Positions 25,341 through 34,232 of a stretch of DNA of 64,000 nt are shown piece after piece. The notes beneath the pieces are model-generated. The model worked only from the letters and a program-made list of their open reading frames with translations, was not told the DNA's origin and searched no databases. Each line of letters begins with the position of its first letter. Position 1 is the stretch's first letter. The stretch lies in IMG/VR virus record IMGVR_UViG_3300032245_001520, positions 1 to 64,000 of that record. The stretch is one strand, 5' to 3'. The stretch comes from a virus. A program made the translations under genes and the position numbers.

Positions 25341-25802
25341 TTAAGAAATGGTGGCGGAAGAGGTTTGCACCCACTGCGTATTATACAGCACATAGAGCAA
25401 ACCCGTGGCGGTATTAAACCACATGGTGCCGTTCACATAGTTCGCAGCATTGGGTGTGGTGTCTTGGGTTAGTGCCTGCGCATACTGGGGCATGGCAAAC
25501 ACGAAATTGCTACCATCAAACACTCGCAGTTTGGGTACAGTTTCCGAAGTGTCTAACCACAACTCACCCTTGGTGTTTCCAAGGTCTCCAGGAGCACTCG
25601 CTCCGGTGTTGGGGGCAGTGGTGCCAACAGAGCACGGTCCCACCTTGAAAAGTGTCGTACCAGTGTCATCTGCGAAGAATAACCCTGGTTGTCCGGCATT
25701 GGTGTTGATCGCTCCTTGACCCGGAAGAAGTAGAGCAGCGATGGGTCGTTTATTGAGAACGCTGCTCCTTAATAGCTGAACCGGGGTGACTTGTGTTGCC
25801 AT
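25341..25802 (-). CDS. Stand-alone KRS/GEL adaptor protein
   Basis: A 153-residue protein consisting of little more than the adaptor: LLRSSVLNKRPIAALLLPGQ, GLFFADDTGTTLFKVGP, APGDLGNTKGELWLDTSE, followed by a second Trp-rich strand set (GTMWFNTATGLLYVLYNTQW). It has no shaft or tip. It may be a spacer protein between baseplate and fibres, or the remains of a fibre that lost its shaft. First gene of the unit that continues with the YadA-like fibre; its GGGTAAAACC element is 51 bases upstream. Confidence 0.8.
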   Translation of the reverse strand: MATQVTPVQLLRSSVLNKRPIAALLLPGQGAINTNAGQPGLFFADDTGTTLFKVGPCSVGTTAPNTGASAPGDLGNTKGELWLDTSETVPKLRVFDGSNFVFAMPQYAQALTQDTTPNAANYVNGTMWFNTATGLLYVLYNTQWVQTSSATIS

Positions 25803-25853
25803 GAGTGACTAGACGTCGGGGGTAGACCCCTGTAGACCAGAGGTTGTGTAAGT

Positions 25854-25863
25854 GGTTTTACCC
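25854..25863 (-). promoter_or_regulatory. GGGTAAAACC element for the YadA-fibre unit
   Basis: Exact copy, 51 bases before ATG 25802. The leader between them contains a short GGGG-TCTA-CCCC hairpin. Confidence 0.7.
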
Positions 25864-25872
25864 CGACCGTTG

Positions 25873-28800
25873 TCAATCCAGCAACCCTTCATCGATGACG
25901 TCGATACTACCGTCGCTTCTCTGCGTCACGCCATCTCCCGCCAGCAAAACATACTGAGTGACAAGACCTTCAGATTGTGTGGCAGCGCAAGCGATAAACT
26001 CGGCAGCAGTGACCACCCGGATGTTGCAAGTCGTCAGTGCCTGCGGCGGTTCTGAGAACTGAATGCCCAGGGTGCCCGTCGCAAGATTGGGAACGACTCG
26101 GTAGGAGATGGAGTTGGGATCCAGAGTGCTCGCCTTGGACGGAGTTTGCAGGACACCACCCAGGTTGACGAACAGGTTCTCCGCATTGACGATGGTCGCG
26201 TCAACTGGTTTGCCACCGATGATCAGATCAAAAGTGACCTTAACCCCATTGAACTGCGGGGAGATATCGTCTAGATTCTGCACGTAGACCGAAGTTGCCT
26301 CGCGAGACCGGTACCCTGCGCCAGACAAGATGGCGCGATAGTCGTACGAGGTGCCCAGGGCAGGCGACTCGCCCAGATAGCTGAGTTGGGTGACCTTCGT
26401 GGTCGACACGAACACCTGCTGCACCTGGTACGAGGCATCTCCCTGAAAGTCACCAGTGGGAATCTGCCCGACACCACTGAGGAATGCGAACAGATCCTTG
26501 CTCTTGAGAGTGATCTCGGTCGGAGATAATGTGAACAGCGAAGTTGTGCCATCGATCTCTGGGATAGCGGACAGAGTCACAACCTCGAGTGTCGTCTCGT
26601 TGTCCTCCGATGTGACAACACGGATGTCGCAGATGGCGCCGATCGCAGGTGGCGATGTGAATAGGATCTTCGGTTGGACCACACCGTCTTGAATCACCAG
26701 ACTGTAGGCAGTGCCAGGTTTCTGTACGACACCACCGAGGTTGACGAACAGGTTTGACCCGTTCTCGAGCAACTGGGTGGAGGGCAGGTTGTACCCTTCC
26801 CGTTTCAGGTCAAACTCAACTTTCGTCCCATCAAACTCGCTCGAGATGTTGTCGGTGGAGTACACCAGAATAGGTGCAGGGTACTGAGTCGGTGATGGGG
26901 GCAGGTAGACCAGTCGGTTGGCAGGGTTGTTGCTGGGATTCTCGTTCTGATAGAAGTTGCCAGTGACTGCCTCGCGAACGGGACCGTACAGAACGGTGGA
27001 TCCGTAGTCGTTGACACCGGCGACGACCAGGCGACCACCCCAGACGGAGGTGGCGTAGTAGTCGAACAGCAACTTGCGCGAAATGTCGTTGGTCTGATAC
27101 TTGAGGAGACCACGCGAGGGATTGTAGTATCCGCAGTACTGCCAGGTGTGAGTGTTGGACAGAACCTGAGATGGCTGGTTGAACTCAATCGGCCAGGGCG
27201 ATGTGAAGGCGGCATAGCCATTGATGGGAGACAGTCGGATGCTCTCGATAGGCAGGACTCGATCGCCCCAGTACTGGGGTTGCAGGTAGGTTTTCATCAG
27301 TTCGGCACTGTATCCCATCACCTCGAAAAATCGGTACATCGTCGACTTCGTGATGGACCAGAACGGGTCGTACACGGTCGGTTCCGGTGTGTTCGTCTCC
27401 TCGCACAGTGTGACAGTCGTGCCCTTTGGCCACTGCTCGGGTGTGAACGTTCCGTTGTCGGAGTTGAAGACGCCAGGGTTGTACTCGGGATAGTAGTTGC
27501 GGATGGCACGCACGTTGCTCGACACAACATTGACGATGCGCACATACTCGGTGGTCGCCACATCCGGGTGAGAGAGTTGGGCGACGATCAGACCCTCTTT
27601 GGGGTCGCCGATGCCTAGGACGGAGAGGACGTCGAGTTCGATGATCGCAGGGCGACCGCGAGTCGCACCGCTATCGCTGGGGAGAGACATCGCCTGATAC
27701 GTCTGAACCGTGCGCGAGACAGTCAGAGTGGCAGTGGAGACGGGAGTCAGACGTCGCTTGTAGATGATGCCGAGACCGGATGACCCATCGTCACCGTCGT
27801 ACACATTCTGAGCACCGAATTGGGTGATCGGAGGTGTGGCACCTCGCATGAATGTCAGATTCGGTTGCTGGGCGAGGTATCCGGTGTAAGTCGGGTAAAG
27901 AGTGGGTTGGACGTATCCGAGGTAGGAGTCGGTAATTGGTTCTTGTCGCAAGGTGACACTCGTTGTGACAAATGGCGAGTCGACCTTGTTCGGAGAGACC
28001 TTGGTGGGTCCGTTGAGAGTAGTGAAGTTGGTTTGGTAGTAGAGTGTGTTCCAGATGTTGTTCTCTGCCGCGAAGTAGTTGCGATTCTGATAGGTGAAGT
28101 ACGAACCGGCAGCGGAGTTGAATGCAGTCTGCCCATTGGTGTTGAACCCCAACTCGGTAAAGTTGGCAGACTGGACCCAGGGGGCACTGCCGTCGACGAG
28201 TGTGGCGTAGACGTTGTACGTCGTGCTCTGCGTGGCGTCGGCGACCTTGTTGTTGAAGTTGGCTGAGAGACCGGAGACTGTCGGTGAAGACCCGACCACC
28301 GAGAAAGTCTGAGAGACGCCACCGTTGATGCCAGGGTCAAACTGGTACCCTCGCTTGAGGGTGTTTGACAGGTTCTGACCTGTCTGGTTGAGTCGGAGGA
28401 CGGAACCGTACTGGGGTGCGAGCGATGTCGGGTTGGTCGAGGACACGAAGAACCCGTAGGACCGTTGCTCCTGCGACCGAGGGTCGATAAACCGACGAAT
28501 GTACGGAGTGTCAAAACCGGAGGTGTCGTTGGAGTACTGGTCGCCCATCGGAATGCGCGAGTCAGACAGTCGCAGACGGAGAACACCACCACCGTTGTAG
28601 GTCGGGTCGGAGAGGATGGCTGTGGGAGAACCGTCGGTGACGAAGAATCCCTGGTACGAGCAGTCAGGGTCGGCGATGTACAGAGCGCTGCCAGGGGCGA
28701 GAGAGAAGGGCAGGATGCTCTCGGGATTGAAGGGGTGGCTGAGCACCACGAGTTGAACCGAGGAGTCGGTAGGGTCTTGAACCACCCGGACCACCTTGCT

Positions 28801-30825
28801 TCCCAAGTTGAGGATGCGTTTCTGCTCGTTCGACTTGACCTCTTCTTCGAGGAGGACAAGAGGGCGAGAGATGCCTGAGAGGAGGAACCCTCGGTCGTTA
28901 GCATTGGCGCCACCCAGTGTGCCGATGCCCGCGAAACCCTCGGACTGAATAGCGACAGACCCGAAGTCGGTCTTGCTATTGGTGAGCGACAGAATGGCAC
29001 CGTTCATAGCCCAGGCACCGACAGCAGCGCCGATGGTGTAACATTCGCCTGCCTCGGTGAATGCGTTGGCACCACGCACTCGGAACCCGAAGTGGCGGAA
29101 GTCGTTGTCCAGATCGGTGATGCCAGTGCTCAGTCGCCCGTCGCCGACTCGCAGAGTCTCGTAGTAGTACCGGATGTTCGAGATGGAAGCACGGTTGAGT
29201 GTCTCGAGTTGGTACTCAGTCGGAACCTCGTACGGATAGGCATACTCGGTGACCAAGGACTGACCCAGTGTTGAGAGAGACACCCAGTCTTGATCGGAGG
29301 TGGCGTACACCTCGTAGGCAGCAGGGTCGAGTTGTAGGGAGAAGGCAGTGCAGGTCTCGGTGATGGCGGATTTGAATCCGGAGACCAGATCGCCGTCGTT
29401 GTCTTCGAGGCACATGCCATAGCTCGATCGAAGACTCAGACGTGTCGCACGAGGCGAGGCGAATGCTGTCGAGTTGCTGCTGATGTTGTCAGGGAAAACA
29501 CCGGTGGTCGGCGCCACGATCGTGGTCTCGCCAGGGAAGGACACTCGGGTGTCGACGCGACCCGCAAACTCGGGGAATGCTTTCTGCACTTTGGTGTAGA
29601 AGTCGCGCAGTTCCTGCAGAGTGGCACTGGTGTGACCACGCAGTCGATGGTGAGAGTAGTTGTGCAGTTCGTACGATGTGCCGTCTGCCGGTTTGAAATA
29701 CGGAAAAATGTTGCTAACTGCCAGTTTGGTGCCACTCAGATCGTTGATGCCGGGGGGCAACTGACTGAAGAGCACGTAGGTGGCTCCGGTGCTGTACGCA
29801 GACGAGGTGGGCGACAGACGGAAGGTGAACGAGTCGACGGGACTGGCGTAGTATGCGCCAGGGGGGAATGCGTCGGACCGAATGGTCGTGCTAGGGTACG
29901 ACACCGATGTGAAGTCGTCCTCGCTCAAACCGTGGGGGCGACGAGACCGGAAGACTGCCTCGCCGTTGGCGTTTGCTGTGATGGAGACAACGTCGCGGGT
30001 CTCGACTTTGTCACAGTAGACGAAGTTGTCGAAGAAGCACCCGCCCGACCGTTTGAAGATCGATGTGATGGGTTGATTGCTGATCGCGGTGCTAGTGGTG
30101 GTCAGTGCGTAGGGGACCGGGTACGCAGGGTGGGTGTATTTCGGAACGTACGTCGGATGAATCGAACACTCTCTGGGATTGTCGCTGATGATCGAGATGC
30201 CAGCAGGGATAACGAGAGCACCGTCTGGAGTGTTGAACTCTTGCAACTGGTACTGTTGGACGTTTCCGTCTACCGATTGAGAAAAATCAACTGAGAAATC
30301 TTGGACGGTGTTACCGGGACCATTGACCACACAATTGCGGCCACCAAGGAGAACAACCTGATAGGTGGCGTCAAACCATCCCTTCAGGAAGTTCTCAATG
30401 TATAATTTCGTGAGTTGGATGACAGCGCGATTGACTGTGACAAACGGGATAGACTGTCCATCATTCTGAAGCGAGTCGGTAGCGTTTGGGTACTCAGGTC
30501 CGACGAAGACGGTGTATCCGCCGCTACCACCAAAGAAGGGCGACGAGACTGCCTCCCACGTGTTCCTATCAGATCCAATACTAAGCGACTTGGTGTTGAC
30601 GTCGTACCAGAGTTCGCCTTTTGCAGGGAGGGAGGTTGGTTCCGAAGGCGAATACGCAGTCGGGCCAATCTTGACGATGCTGCTGTCAGAGACTTGGAAA
30701 AATGCTCCAGGATCGACGCTATTTGTATTTAGCCCCAACTCTCCTGGCACCAAATTGGCCGGGGTGGGGCGTTTTCCGAGGATCGAGGATCGCTTGAAGA
30801 CGATTTTTACAGCGTTGCTGGACAT
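25873..30825 (-). CDS. Very large virion structural protein
   Basis: A 1650-residue protein beginning with the KRS/GEL adaptor (FKRSSILGKRPTPANLVPGE; ELWYDVNTKSLSI). The segment YTVFVGPEYPNATDSLQNDG ... PFVTVNRAVIQLTKLYI is typical of the start of a right-handed beta-helix (pectate-lyase-like). From memory, related proteins are large virion structural proteins of cyanomyoviruses. The last 350 residues contain three cap-like modules in a row (SEFDGTKVEFDLKREG...LFVNLGGVVQKPG; the block near LTLSPTEITLKSKDLFAFLS; PQFNGVKVTFDLIIGG...LFVNLGGVLQTPS). It probably forms a prominent baseplate or fibre component. It is a single-gene unit. Confidence 0.88.
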   Translation of the reverse strand: MSSNAVKIVFKRSSILGKRPTPANLVPGELGLNTNSVDPGAFFQVSDSSIVKIGPTAYSPSEPTSLPAKGELWYDVNTKSLSIGSDRNTWEAVSSPFFGGSGGYTVFVGPEYPNATDSLQNDGQSIPFVTVNRAVIQLTKLYIENFLKGWFDATYQVVLLGGRNCVVNGPGNTVQDFSVDFSQSVDGNVQQYQLQEFNTPDGALVIPAGISIISDNPRECSIHPTYVPKYTHPAYPVPYALTTTSTAISNQPITSIFKRSGGCFFDNFVYCDKVETRDVVSITANANGEAVFRSRRPHGLSEDDFTSVSYPSTTIRSDAFPPGAYYASPVDSFTFRLSPTSSAYSTGATYVLFSQLPPGINDLSGTKLAVSNIFPYFKPADGTSYELHNYSHHRLRGHTSATLQELRDFYTKVQKAFPEFAGRVDTRVSFPGETTIVAPTTGVFPDNISSNSTAFASPRATRLSLRSSYGMCLEDNDGDLVSGFKSAITETCTAFSLQLDPAAYEVYATSDQDWVSLSTLGQSLVTEYAYPYEVPTEYQLETLNRASISNIRYYYETLRVGDGRLSTGITDLDNDFRHFGFRVRGANAFTEAGECYTIGAAVGAWAMNGAILSLTNSKTDFGSVAIQSEGFAGIGTLGGANANDRGFLLSGISRPLVLLEEEVKSNEQKRILNLGSKVVRVVQDPTDSSVQLVVLSHPFNPESILPFSLAPGSALYIADPDCSYQGFFVTDGSPTAILSDPTYNGGGVLRLRLSDSRIPMGDQYSNDTSGFDTPYIRRFIDPRSQEQRSYGFFVSSTNPTSLAPQYGSVLRLNQTGQNLSNTLKRGYQFDPGINGGVSQTFSVVGSSPTVSGLSANFNNKVADATQSTTYNVYATLVDGSAPWVQSANFTELGFNTNGQTAFNSAAGSYFTYQNRNYFAAENNIWNTLYYQTNFTTLNGPTKVSPNKVDSPFVTTSVTLRQEPITDSYLGYVQPTLYPTYTGYLAQQPNLTFMRGATPPITQFGAQNVYDGDDGSSGLGIIYKRRLTPVSTATLTVSRTVQTYQAMSLPSDSGATRGRPAIIELDVLSVLGIGDPKEGLIVAQLSHPDVATTEYVRIVNVVSSNVRAIRNYYPEYNPGVFNSDNGTFTPEQWPKGTTVTLCEETNTPEPTVYDPFWSITKSTMYRFFEVMGYSAELMKTYLQPQYWGDRVLPIESIRLSPINGYAAFTSPWPIEFNQPSQVLSNTHTWQYCGYYNPSRGLLKYQTNDISRKLLFDYYATSVWGGRLVVAGVNDYGSTVLYGPVREAVTGNFYQNENPSNNPANRLVYLPPSPTQYPAPILVYSTDNISSEFDGTKVEFDLKREGYNLPSTQLLENGSNLFVNLGGVVQKPGTAYSLVIQDGVVQPKILFTSPPAIGAICDIRVVTSEDNETTLEVVTLSAIPEIDGTTSLFTLSPTEITLKSKDLFAFLSGVGQIPTGDFQGDASYQVQQVFVSTTKVTQLSYLGESPALGTSYDYRAILSGAGYRSREATSVYVQNLDDISPQFNGVKVTFDLIIGGKPVDATIVNAENLFVNLGGVLQTPSKASTLDPNSISYRVVPNLATGTLGIQFSEPPQALTTCNIRVVTAAEFIACAATQSEGLVTQYVLLAGDGVTQRSDGSIDVIDEGLLD

Positions 30826-30870
30826 GTGCTAACGAGCATAGGGACCCAAGAGTAAAGACTCTGGCGCAAG

Positions 30871-30880
30871 GGTTTTACCC
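30871..30880 (-). promoter_or_regulatory. GGGTAAAACC element for the 1650-residue protein
   Basis: Exact copy, one base after the stop codon of the 55-residue gene and 45 bases before ATG 30825. A small AGAGT/ACTCT hairpin lies in the leader. Confidence 0.72.
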
Positions 30881-30881
30881 G

Positions 30882-31049
30882 CTACAGGTATGCAGCACCG
30901 ATGACTGCATCGTCGCTCACATTCCCCCTTTCGCGCAGTGCGATCGCGGCATCCAGGTACTTCATGGCAGCATCGTTCTCCTCACTTGAGGACCCGCGAT
31001 TCTGTTTATACTTGTCGTACAAGGCGACATACTTTTCGTCGTCATTCAT
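30882..31049 (-). CDS. Small acidic helical protein
   Basis: A 55-residue protein from ATG 31047-31049, whose start lies next to the stop of the kinase-like gene. An upstream in-frame ATG lies within that gene and is less likely. Sequence: MNDDEKYVALYDKYKQNRG, a Ser/Glu linker, then a helix MKYLDAAIALRERGNVSDDA. A host-type promoter candidate lies about 54 bases upstream, inside the kinase gene. Function unknown. Confidence 0.65.
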   Translation of the reverse strand: MNDDEKYVALYDKYKQNRGSSSEENDAAMKYLDAAIALRERGNVSDDAVIGAAYL

Positions 31050-31050
31050 G

Positions 31051-32664
31051 TCAAATTCCTGCATAGAGAGTGTTGATGAGGTCCATAGCTTGCTCATCAG
31101 TTATTTTAGCGAACGCGCCTTTCGTGTAAACCTCTGGTTTTTTTCTAATACCACGGGTCATGATCTCGCCGATCTCGTCGTCAGAAAGACCCATCTCATT
31201 CCGCATTTTCGAAATCACGTCGCGTTTGTTCTCATTGACCTTATAAAGGGCAGGTGCAACCGTTTCAAGGTCAGCGTAAGTTTTCTGACCTCTCATCACT
31301 TGATTCAGTTCCCCCAACCCTGGAACATCCCACCGTTTCACCTGCCAGTCCCCGTCACCCACGCTAGTGGAACCGCGAGGGGGTTGAAACGCACCGAGTG
31401 CCTCGGCGAGTGCAGCACGAGGGTTGTCGAGTGCGAGACCCAGATCGACAATTTTGCCCTTGCCGTCTTTGCCAACCATCACGTTGTCAATGTGCATATC
31501 GTTGTGTTGAATGCCAGCACGATGCACATCGGCACGCGTCTCCCAGTAGATAGTTGAGTGTTGTTTACCAGTTGCGTGGTGTGAACCAGGGGTCTTATCG
31601 CCGAGGGGTTTCCCGTCGAGTGCCTCCATTGCGATGCGACCGGTGCGGACGTCGACGAAACTCTGCCTGTTATTGCCAGGACCATTGATCTCAGCACCGA
31701 TGAGTTTCGGTCCGACACCTACCTCGCCCAGTTTCTTGATGATCGCTGCCTCCTCAGAGGAAACATCGCCTCGCTTGTGTGCGACGCCACCCTTGGTCTG
31801 AATTACGGTGCCGTACGCACCCTGACCGAGTTTCTTCGACCCCGACCCCGTGCTCTCTTTCCAGTCGACGGTCTCGCCGATTTTGCGCACTTGGTCGATG
31901 CGTGGGAACGCTGAGTCAAAACTGCTTGCGCTGCTTCTTGCCAGTCGCGTTGCCATCGGAGCGGCGGATGCGTCGGCACCGGGTCCGTTGATGGCACGGT
32001 TGAGTCTCTCGTCGCCGTCGCCTTGCTGGTTTCTCAGGTCTCTGGCGGCGAACAGCAGTGCGGATAGATCACCTTTGAAATCCTCTCGAGTCATCCCCCC
32101 GTGCCCCATCGCCTCGTGCAACATGTCAAGGTGCTGTTGCTTGCGATTGGCAGCGTCAAGTTCCTGGCGCACCGGTCCGACGTTACCGCCGGGCGACCGA
32201 GGCATTTGGCGTGGTGCCTGCCAATCCACCTTCAGGTCGGACATTTTGTCCGGTGCGTTTGCCTCCTCTTCGAGTCTCTTTTGCAGACCAGGAGTCAGAA
32301 ACGGTTTGCGCGCGATACCTATAGGTTTCTTTTCCTCCTTCACAGCGTCAGTCATAGGTTTCCCCGCAGACCCCTTCGGTATCAACCCTGCTGCTTCCAA
32401 CCGTCGCTTAAACTCCCTGCCCTTCTCGCCGGGGACCACGTTGCCCCCTCGCTCCGCTGCGATCTGACGGCGGATGTCTTTCGCTTTCTTCTCTGCTTCC
32501 CTGCCTCCAATGTGCTTGGCGACGGCAACCAGTTCTTTCGCCCTGACCTCCTCGCTCGCCTTTTCCAGGGCGCCACGGAGTGTCGTCGGCATGCTGACAC
32601 GGCAGTATCGCGATTTCTCGATGCAAGTTCCACCGCAGGATTTTCCACTACCGCATTTTTTCAT
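31051..32664 (-). CDS. Kinase-fold protein with Cys-rich N-terminal tag
   Basis: A 537-residue protein. The N-terminus holds Cys4-x5-Cys10-x3-Cys14-x6-Cys21 around GKSCGGTCIEKSRYC. The same Cys spacing and GKSCG occur in the HNH protein at 36871. A charged linker follows. The C-terminal half shows a eukaryotic-like kinase layout: Gly loop LGQGAYGTV (279-287), candidate Lys297, catalytic loop QHNDMHIDN (386-394) and a DLG metal motif (407-409). The HND-N and DLG variants are found in diverged kinases and aminoglycoside/Kdo-type kinases, so substrate is open. The start is ATG 32662-32664, eight bases after the preceding gene. The location among head/packaging genes suggests a virion-packaged protein. 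Confidence 0.8.
   Translation of the reverse strand: MKKCGSGKSCGGTCIEKSRYCRVSMPTTLRGALEKASEEVRAKELVAVAKHIGGREAEKKAKDIRRQIAAERGGNVVPGEKGREFKRRLEAAGLIPKGSAGKPMTDAVKEEKKPIGIARKPFLTPGLQKRLEEEANAPDKMSDLKVDWQAPRQMPRSPGGNVGPVRQELDAANRKQQHLDMLHEAMGHGGMTREDFKGDLSALLFAARDLRNQQGDGDERLNRAINGPGADASAAPMATRLARSSASSFDSAFPRIDQVRKIGETVDWKESTGSGSKKLGQGAYGTVIQTKGGVAHKRGDVSSEEAAIIKKLGEVGVGPKLIGAEINGPGNNRQSFVDVRTGRIAMEALDGKPLGDKTPGSHHATGKQHSTIYWETRADVHRAGIQHNDMHIDNVMVGKDGKGKIVDLGLALDNPRAALAEALGAFQPPRGSTSVGDGDWQVKRWDVPGLGELNQVMRGQKTYADLETVAPALYKVNENKRDVISKMRNEMGLSDDEIGEIMTRGIRKKPEVYTKGAFAKITDEQAMDLINTLYAGI
31103..31130 (-). promoter_or_regulatory. Candidate host-type promoter inside the kinase gene
   Basis: TTTACA (31125-31130), 16-base spacer, TAAAAT (31103-31108), directed at the 55-residue gene starting at 31049. 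It lies within coding sequence, so chance occurrence is harder to exclude. Confidence 0.4.
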
Positions 32665-32671
32665 GGGTGTC

Positions 32672-33169
32672 TCAACGATTTGCGCGACGCTCGGCGAAGT
32701 CACGAATGCGCGACTCCAGACTGGCGATCTTCTCGTCAAGGTTGATGCTCTCCGAGTATCCCATCATGCCATCGTATTGATCAGTCTGGGCAGCACCCAG
32801 GTCATTGACCGCAGCAGCAGCGTCGATCCTGCTCTTCTCCTTCGTCAGTGCCGCCAGTTCTTTCAGTTGAGTCTGCAATGCCTGGAAATTGCCTTGGAGG
32901 CGAGACACGCGAATCTTTTCCTGCACTCGCTCAATTTGATCTTCGACAGCATATCCTTTCTGCTCCAGCGCAGACTGGCGCGACTGGCGTGAGGTAGGGT
33001 ACAGTTCGTCGTATGCGTTTTCGACAACACTTGTATTTTGTGGCTCCATAACCGTGCCTCGGAAGTAGTCCGTGGGGTCATGGGTGAAATTCAGGGTTTC
33101 GTGCCCCCTTTCAGAATAGATGAGGTATGCGCTCTTCAGCGCCTCCTCAGAGATGGCATCTTTCCGCAT
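32672..33169 (-). CDS. Coiled-coil protein, possible scaffold
   Basis: A 165-residue protein. I place the start at ATG 33167-33169, 25 bases after a GGGTAAAACC element; the frame extends 14 codons further, but there the codons would read through the element itself. Residues 60-120 form a strong coiled coil (EDQIERVQEKIRVSRLQGNF; LKELAALTKEKSRID), and a second helix with RIRDFAERRA ends the protein. First gene of the unit leading to the kinase-like protein. It could be a scaffold, terminase-related or internal head protein; no family recognised. Confidence 0.72.
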   Translation of the reverse strand: MRKDAISEEALKSAYLIYSERGHETLNFTHDPTDYFRGTVMEPQNTSVVENAYDELYPTSRQSRQSALEQKGYAVEDQIERVQEKIRVSRLQGNFQALQTQLKELAALTKEKSRIDAAAAVNDLGAAQTDQYDGMMGYSESINLDEKIASLESRIRDFAERRANR

Positions 33170-33194
33170 AGCCGGGAACAGAGGTTCGTTGACA

Positions 33195-33204
33195 GGTTTT
33201 ACCC
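33195..33204 (-). promoter_or_regulatory. GGGTAAAACC element with adjacent repeat copy C
   Basis: Exact copy, 25 bases before ATG 33169. Repeat copy C begins directly upstream (33206), so the two form one composite regulatory block. Confidence 0.75.
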
Positions 33205-33205
33205 C

Positions 33206-33240
33206 TGCCATGTGTTCGATCGATCATGCTTGTTCGAGCA
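33206..33240 (-). repeat. Composite repeat, copy C (short form)
   Basis: On the minus strand it contains GATCGATCGAACACATGGCA (33206-33225), identical over 20 bases to copies A and B, preceded by a degenerate second unit (GCTCGAACAAGCATG). It lies at the boundary between the 246-residue gene and the 165-residue gene. Confidence 0.85.
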
Positions 33241-33964
33241 CATCCTGTCCGATCTTGTTGATGATCTTCTGACGACCGCTACCCGTTTTCTCTTTCACCA
33301 GTTCTTTGCTTAGTTGCTTCACACCTTTCTGGGGAGCAGGTTGAACCATCTTCGGCGAAGGTTTCTTAGAGATTTTCGGCATCTCCTTGTTTTCGCCGTA
33401 ATCCTCCTCGGCACCCTGCACAAAGTCGCCGACCGCATTCATCCCCTCGTAGGCAGAGGAGATTTTGTAGGCAACCCACGGCGGCATGTTCTCGCTGCCA
33501 TCGAGCATGCCGAGAACACTGTCAACGTTCTCTCGCAGAGACCGCAGTTGACTCATCAGCATGCGCCCATTATCCTCCTCTGAGTGCAGAGGATCCTCTT
33601 CCTCGCCCTCCTCAGCATAGTTTGGTGCCGCACGCATTGCCAGTGTGCCATTCTTGTTGCTCGCTTTCGCCAGCACGTCGGATCGGGGCATTCTTTGGGG
33701 CACACCCTCGCTCATCTGCGGATTCTTCAGGTCGCCCTTGCCGGGTTCTTTCGGTAGGTAGTTCGGAGTCATCTCAGCAGTGGCAACGTCACCCTCGCTG
33801 TGCTTGGAGTCCACAGGCGCACAGTTGGGTACCATGCGACCGCCTTTCTTTTTCATCCCAAACGCTTCGTAGTTCTTCCAACAAGCGTCCTTAAGAGACC
33901 TCGCAGTCCCCTCGCTGTACCCCATGGACAGCAGGCGATCCCAGTCGTAGTTCAAGATTTCCAT
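33224..33964 (-). CDS. Putative head-associated protein
   Basis: A 246-residue protein. The N-terminal RLLSMGYSEGTARSLKDACW and FGMKKKGGRMVPNCAP recall a motif I have seen in conserved phage structural or internal proteins. Residues 120-180 are acidic and helical, and contain ENMPPWVAYKISSAYEGMN, a segment typical of small virion or prohead-associated proteins. The C-terminus is Lys/Pro-rich and basic (KKPSPKMVQPAPQKG). It overlaps the 92-residue gene by 13 bases. It ends inside repeat copy C, which supplies the last five codons. Exact role unknown. Confidence 0.75.
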   Translation of the reverse strand: MEILNYDWDRLLSMGYSEGTARSLKDACWKNYEAFGMKKKGGRMVPNCAPVDSKHSEGDVATAEMTPNYLPKEPGKGDLKNPQMSEGVPQRMPRSDVLAKASNKNGTLAMRAAPNYAEEGEEEDPLHSEEDNGRMLMSQLRSLRENVDSVLGMLDGSENMPPWVAYKISSAYEGMNAVGDFVQGAEEDYGENKEMPKISKKPSPKMVQPAPQKGVKQLSKELVKEKTGSGRQKIINKIGQDVLEQA

Positions 33965-34230
33965 GGTGTCTCCGCGTGGCGCCAGATTGTAAACTCTTTG
34001 TCGAGGTCGTCGACTTTTTCGGACAGGCGAACGTGGTCCTCTCTGAGTGTGTATTTCAGGGGGAGGTCTGCACGCATGTCGTTGATGGACTTTTCCATCC
34101 GCTCCATGTGAATGATAATGGACTCAAAACGACCGTCTATCCTCCTGCCATTTTTGTCCAGGAAGTACCCGATACCGGTCACAGTCGTGAAGACAGATCC
34201 GATGATTCCGATAATTACATCAATGCCCAT
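33952..34230 (-). CDS. Single-span membrane protein with coiled coil
   Basis: A 92-residue protein with one N-terminal hydrophobic helix (IDVIIGIIGSVFTTVTGIGY, residues 3-22), then a charged helix with heptads (IIIHMERMEKSIND; LREDHVRLSEKVDDLDKEF). Small phage proteins of this architecture include holin accessory and spannin-like proteins, and tail-fibre or head membrane anchors. No lysin is adjacent, so a lysis role is only a possibility. It is tightly packed between two structural-type genes in the 34971 unit. Confidence 0.75.
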   Translation of the reverse strand: MGIDVIIGIIGSVFTTVTGIGYFLDKNGRRIDGRFESIIIHMERMEKSINDMRADLPLKYTLREDHVRLSEKVDDLDKEFTIWRHAETPWKS

Positions 34231-34232
34231 CT

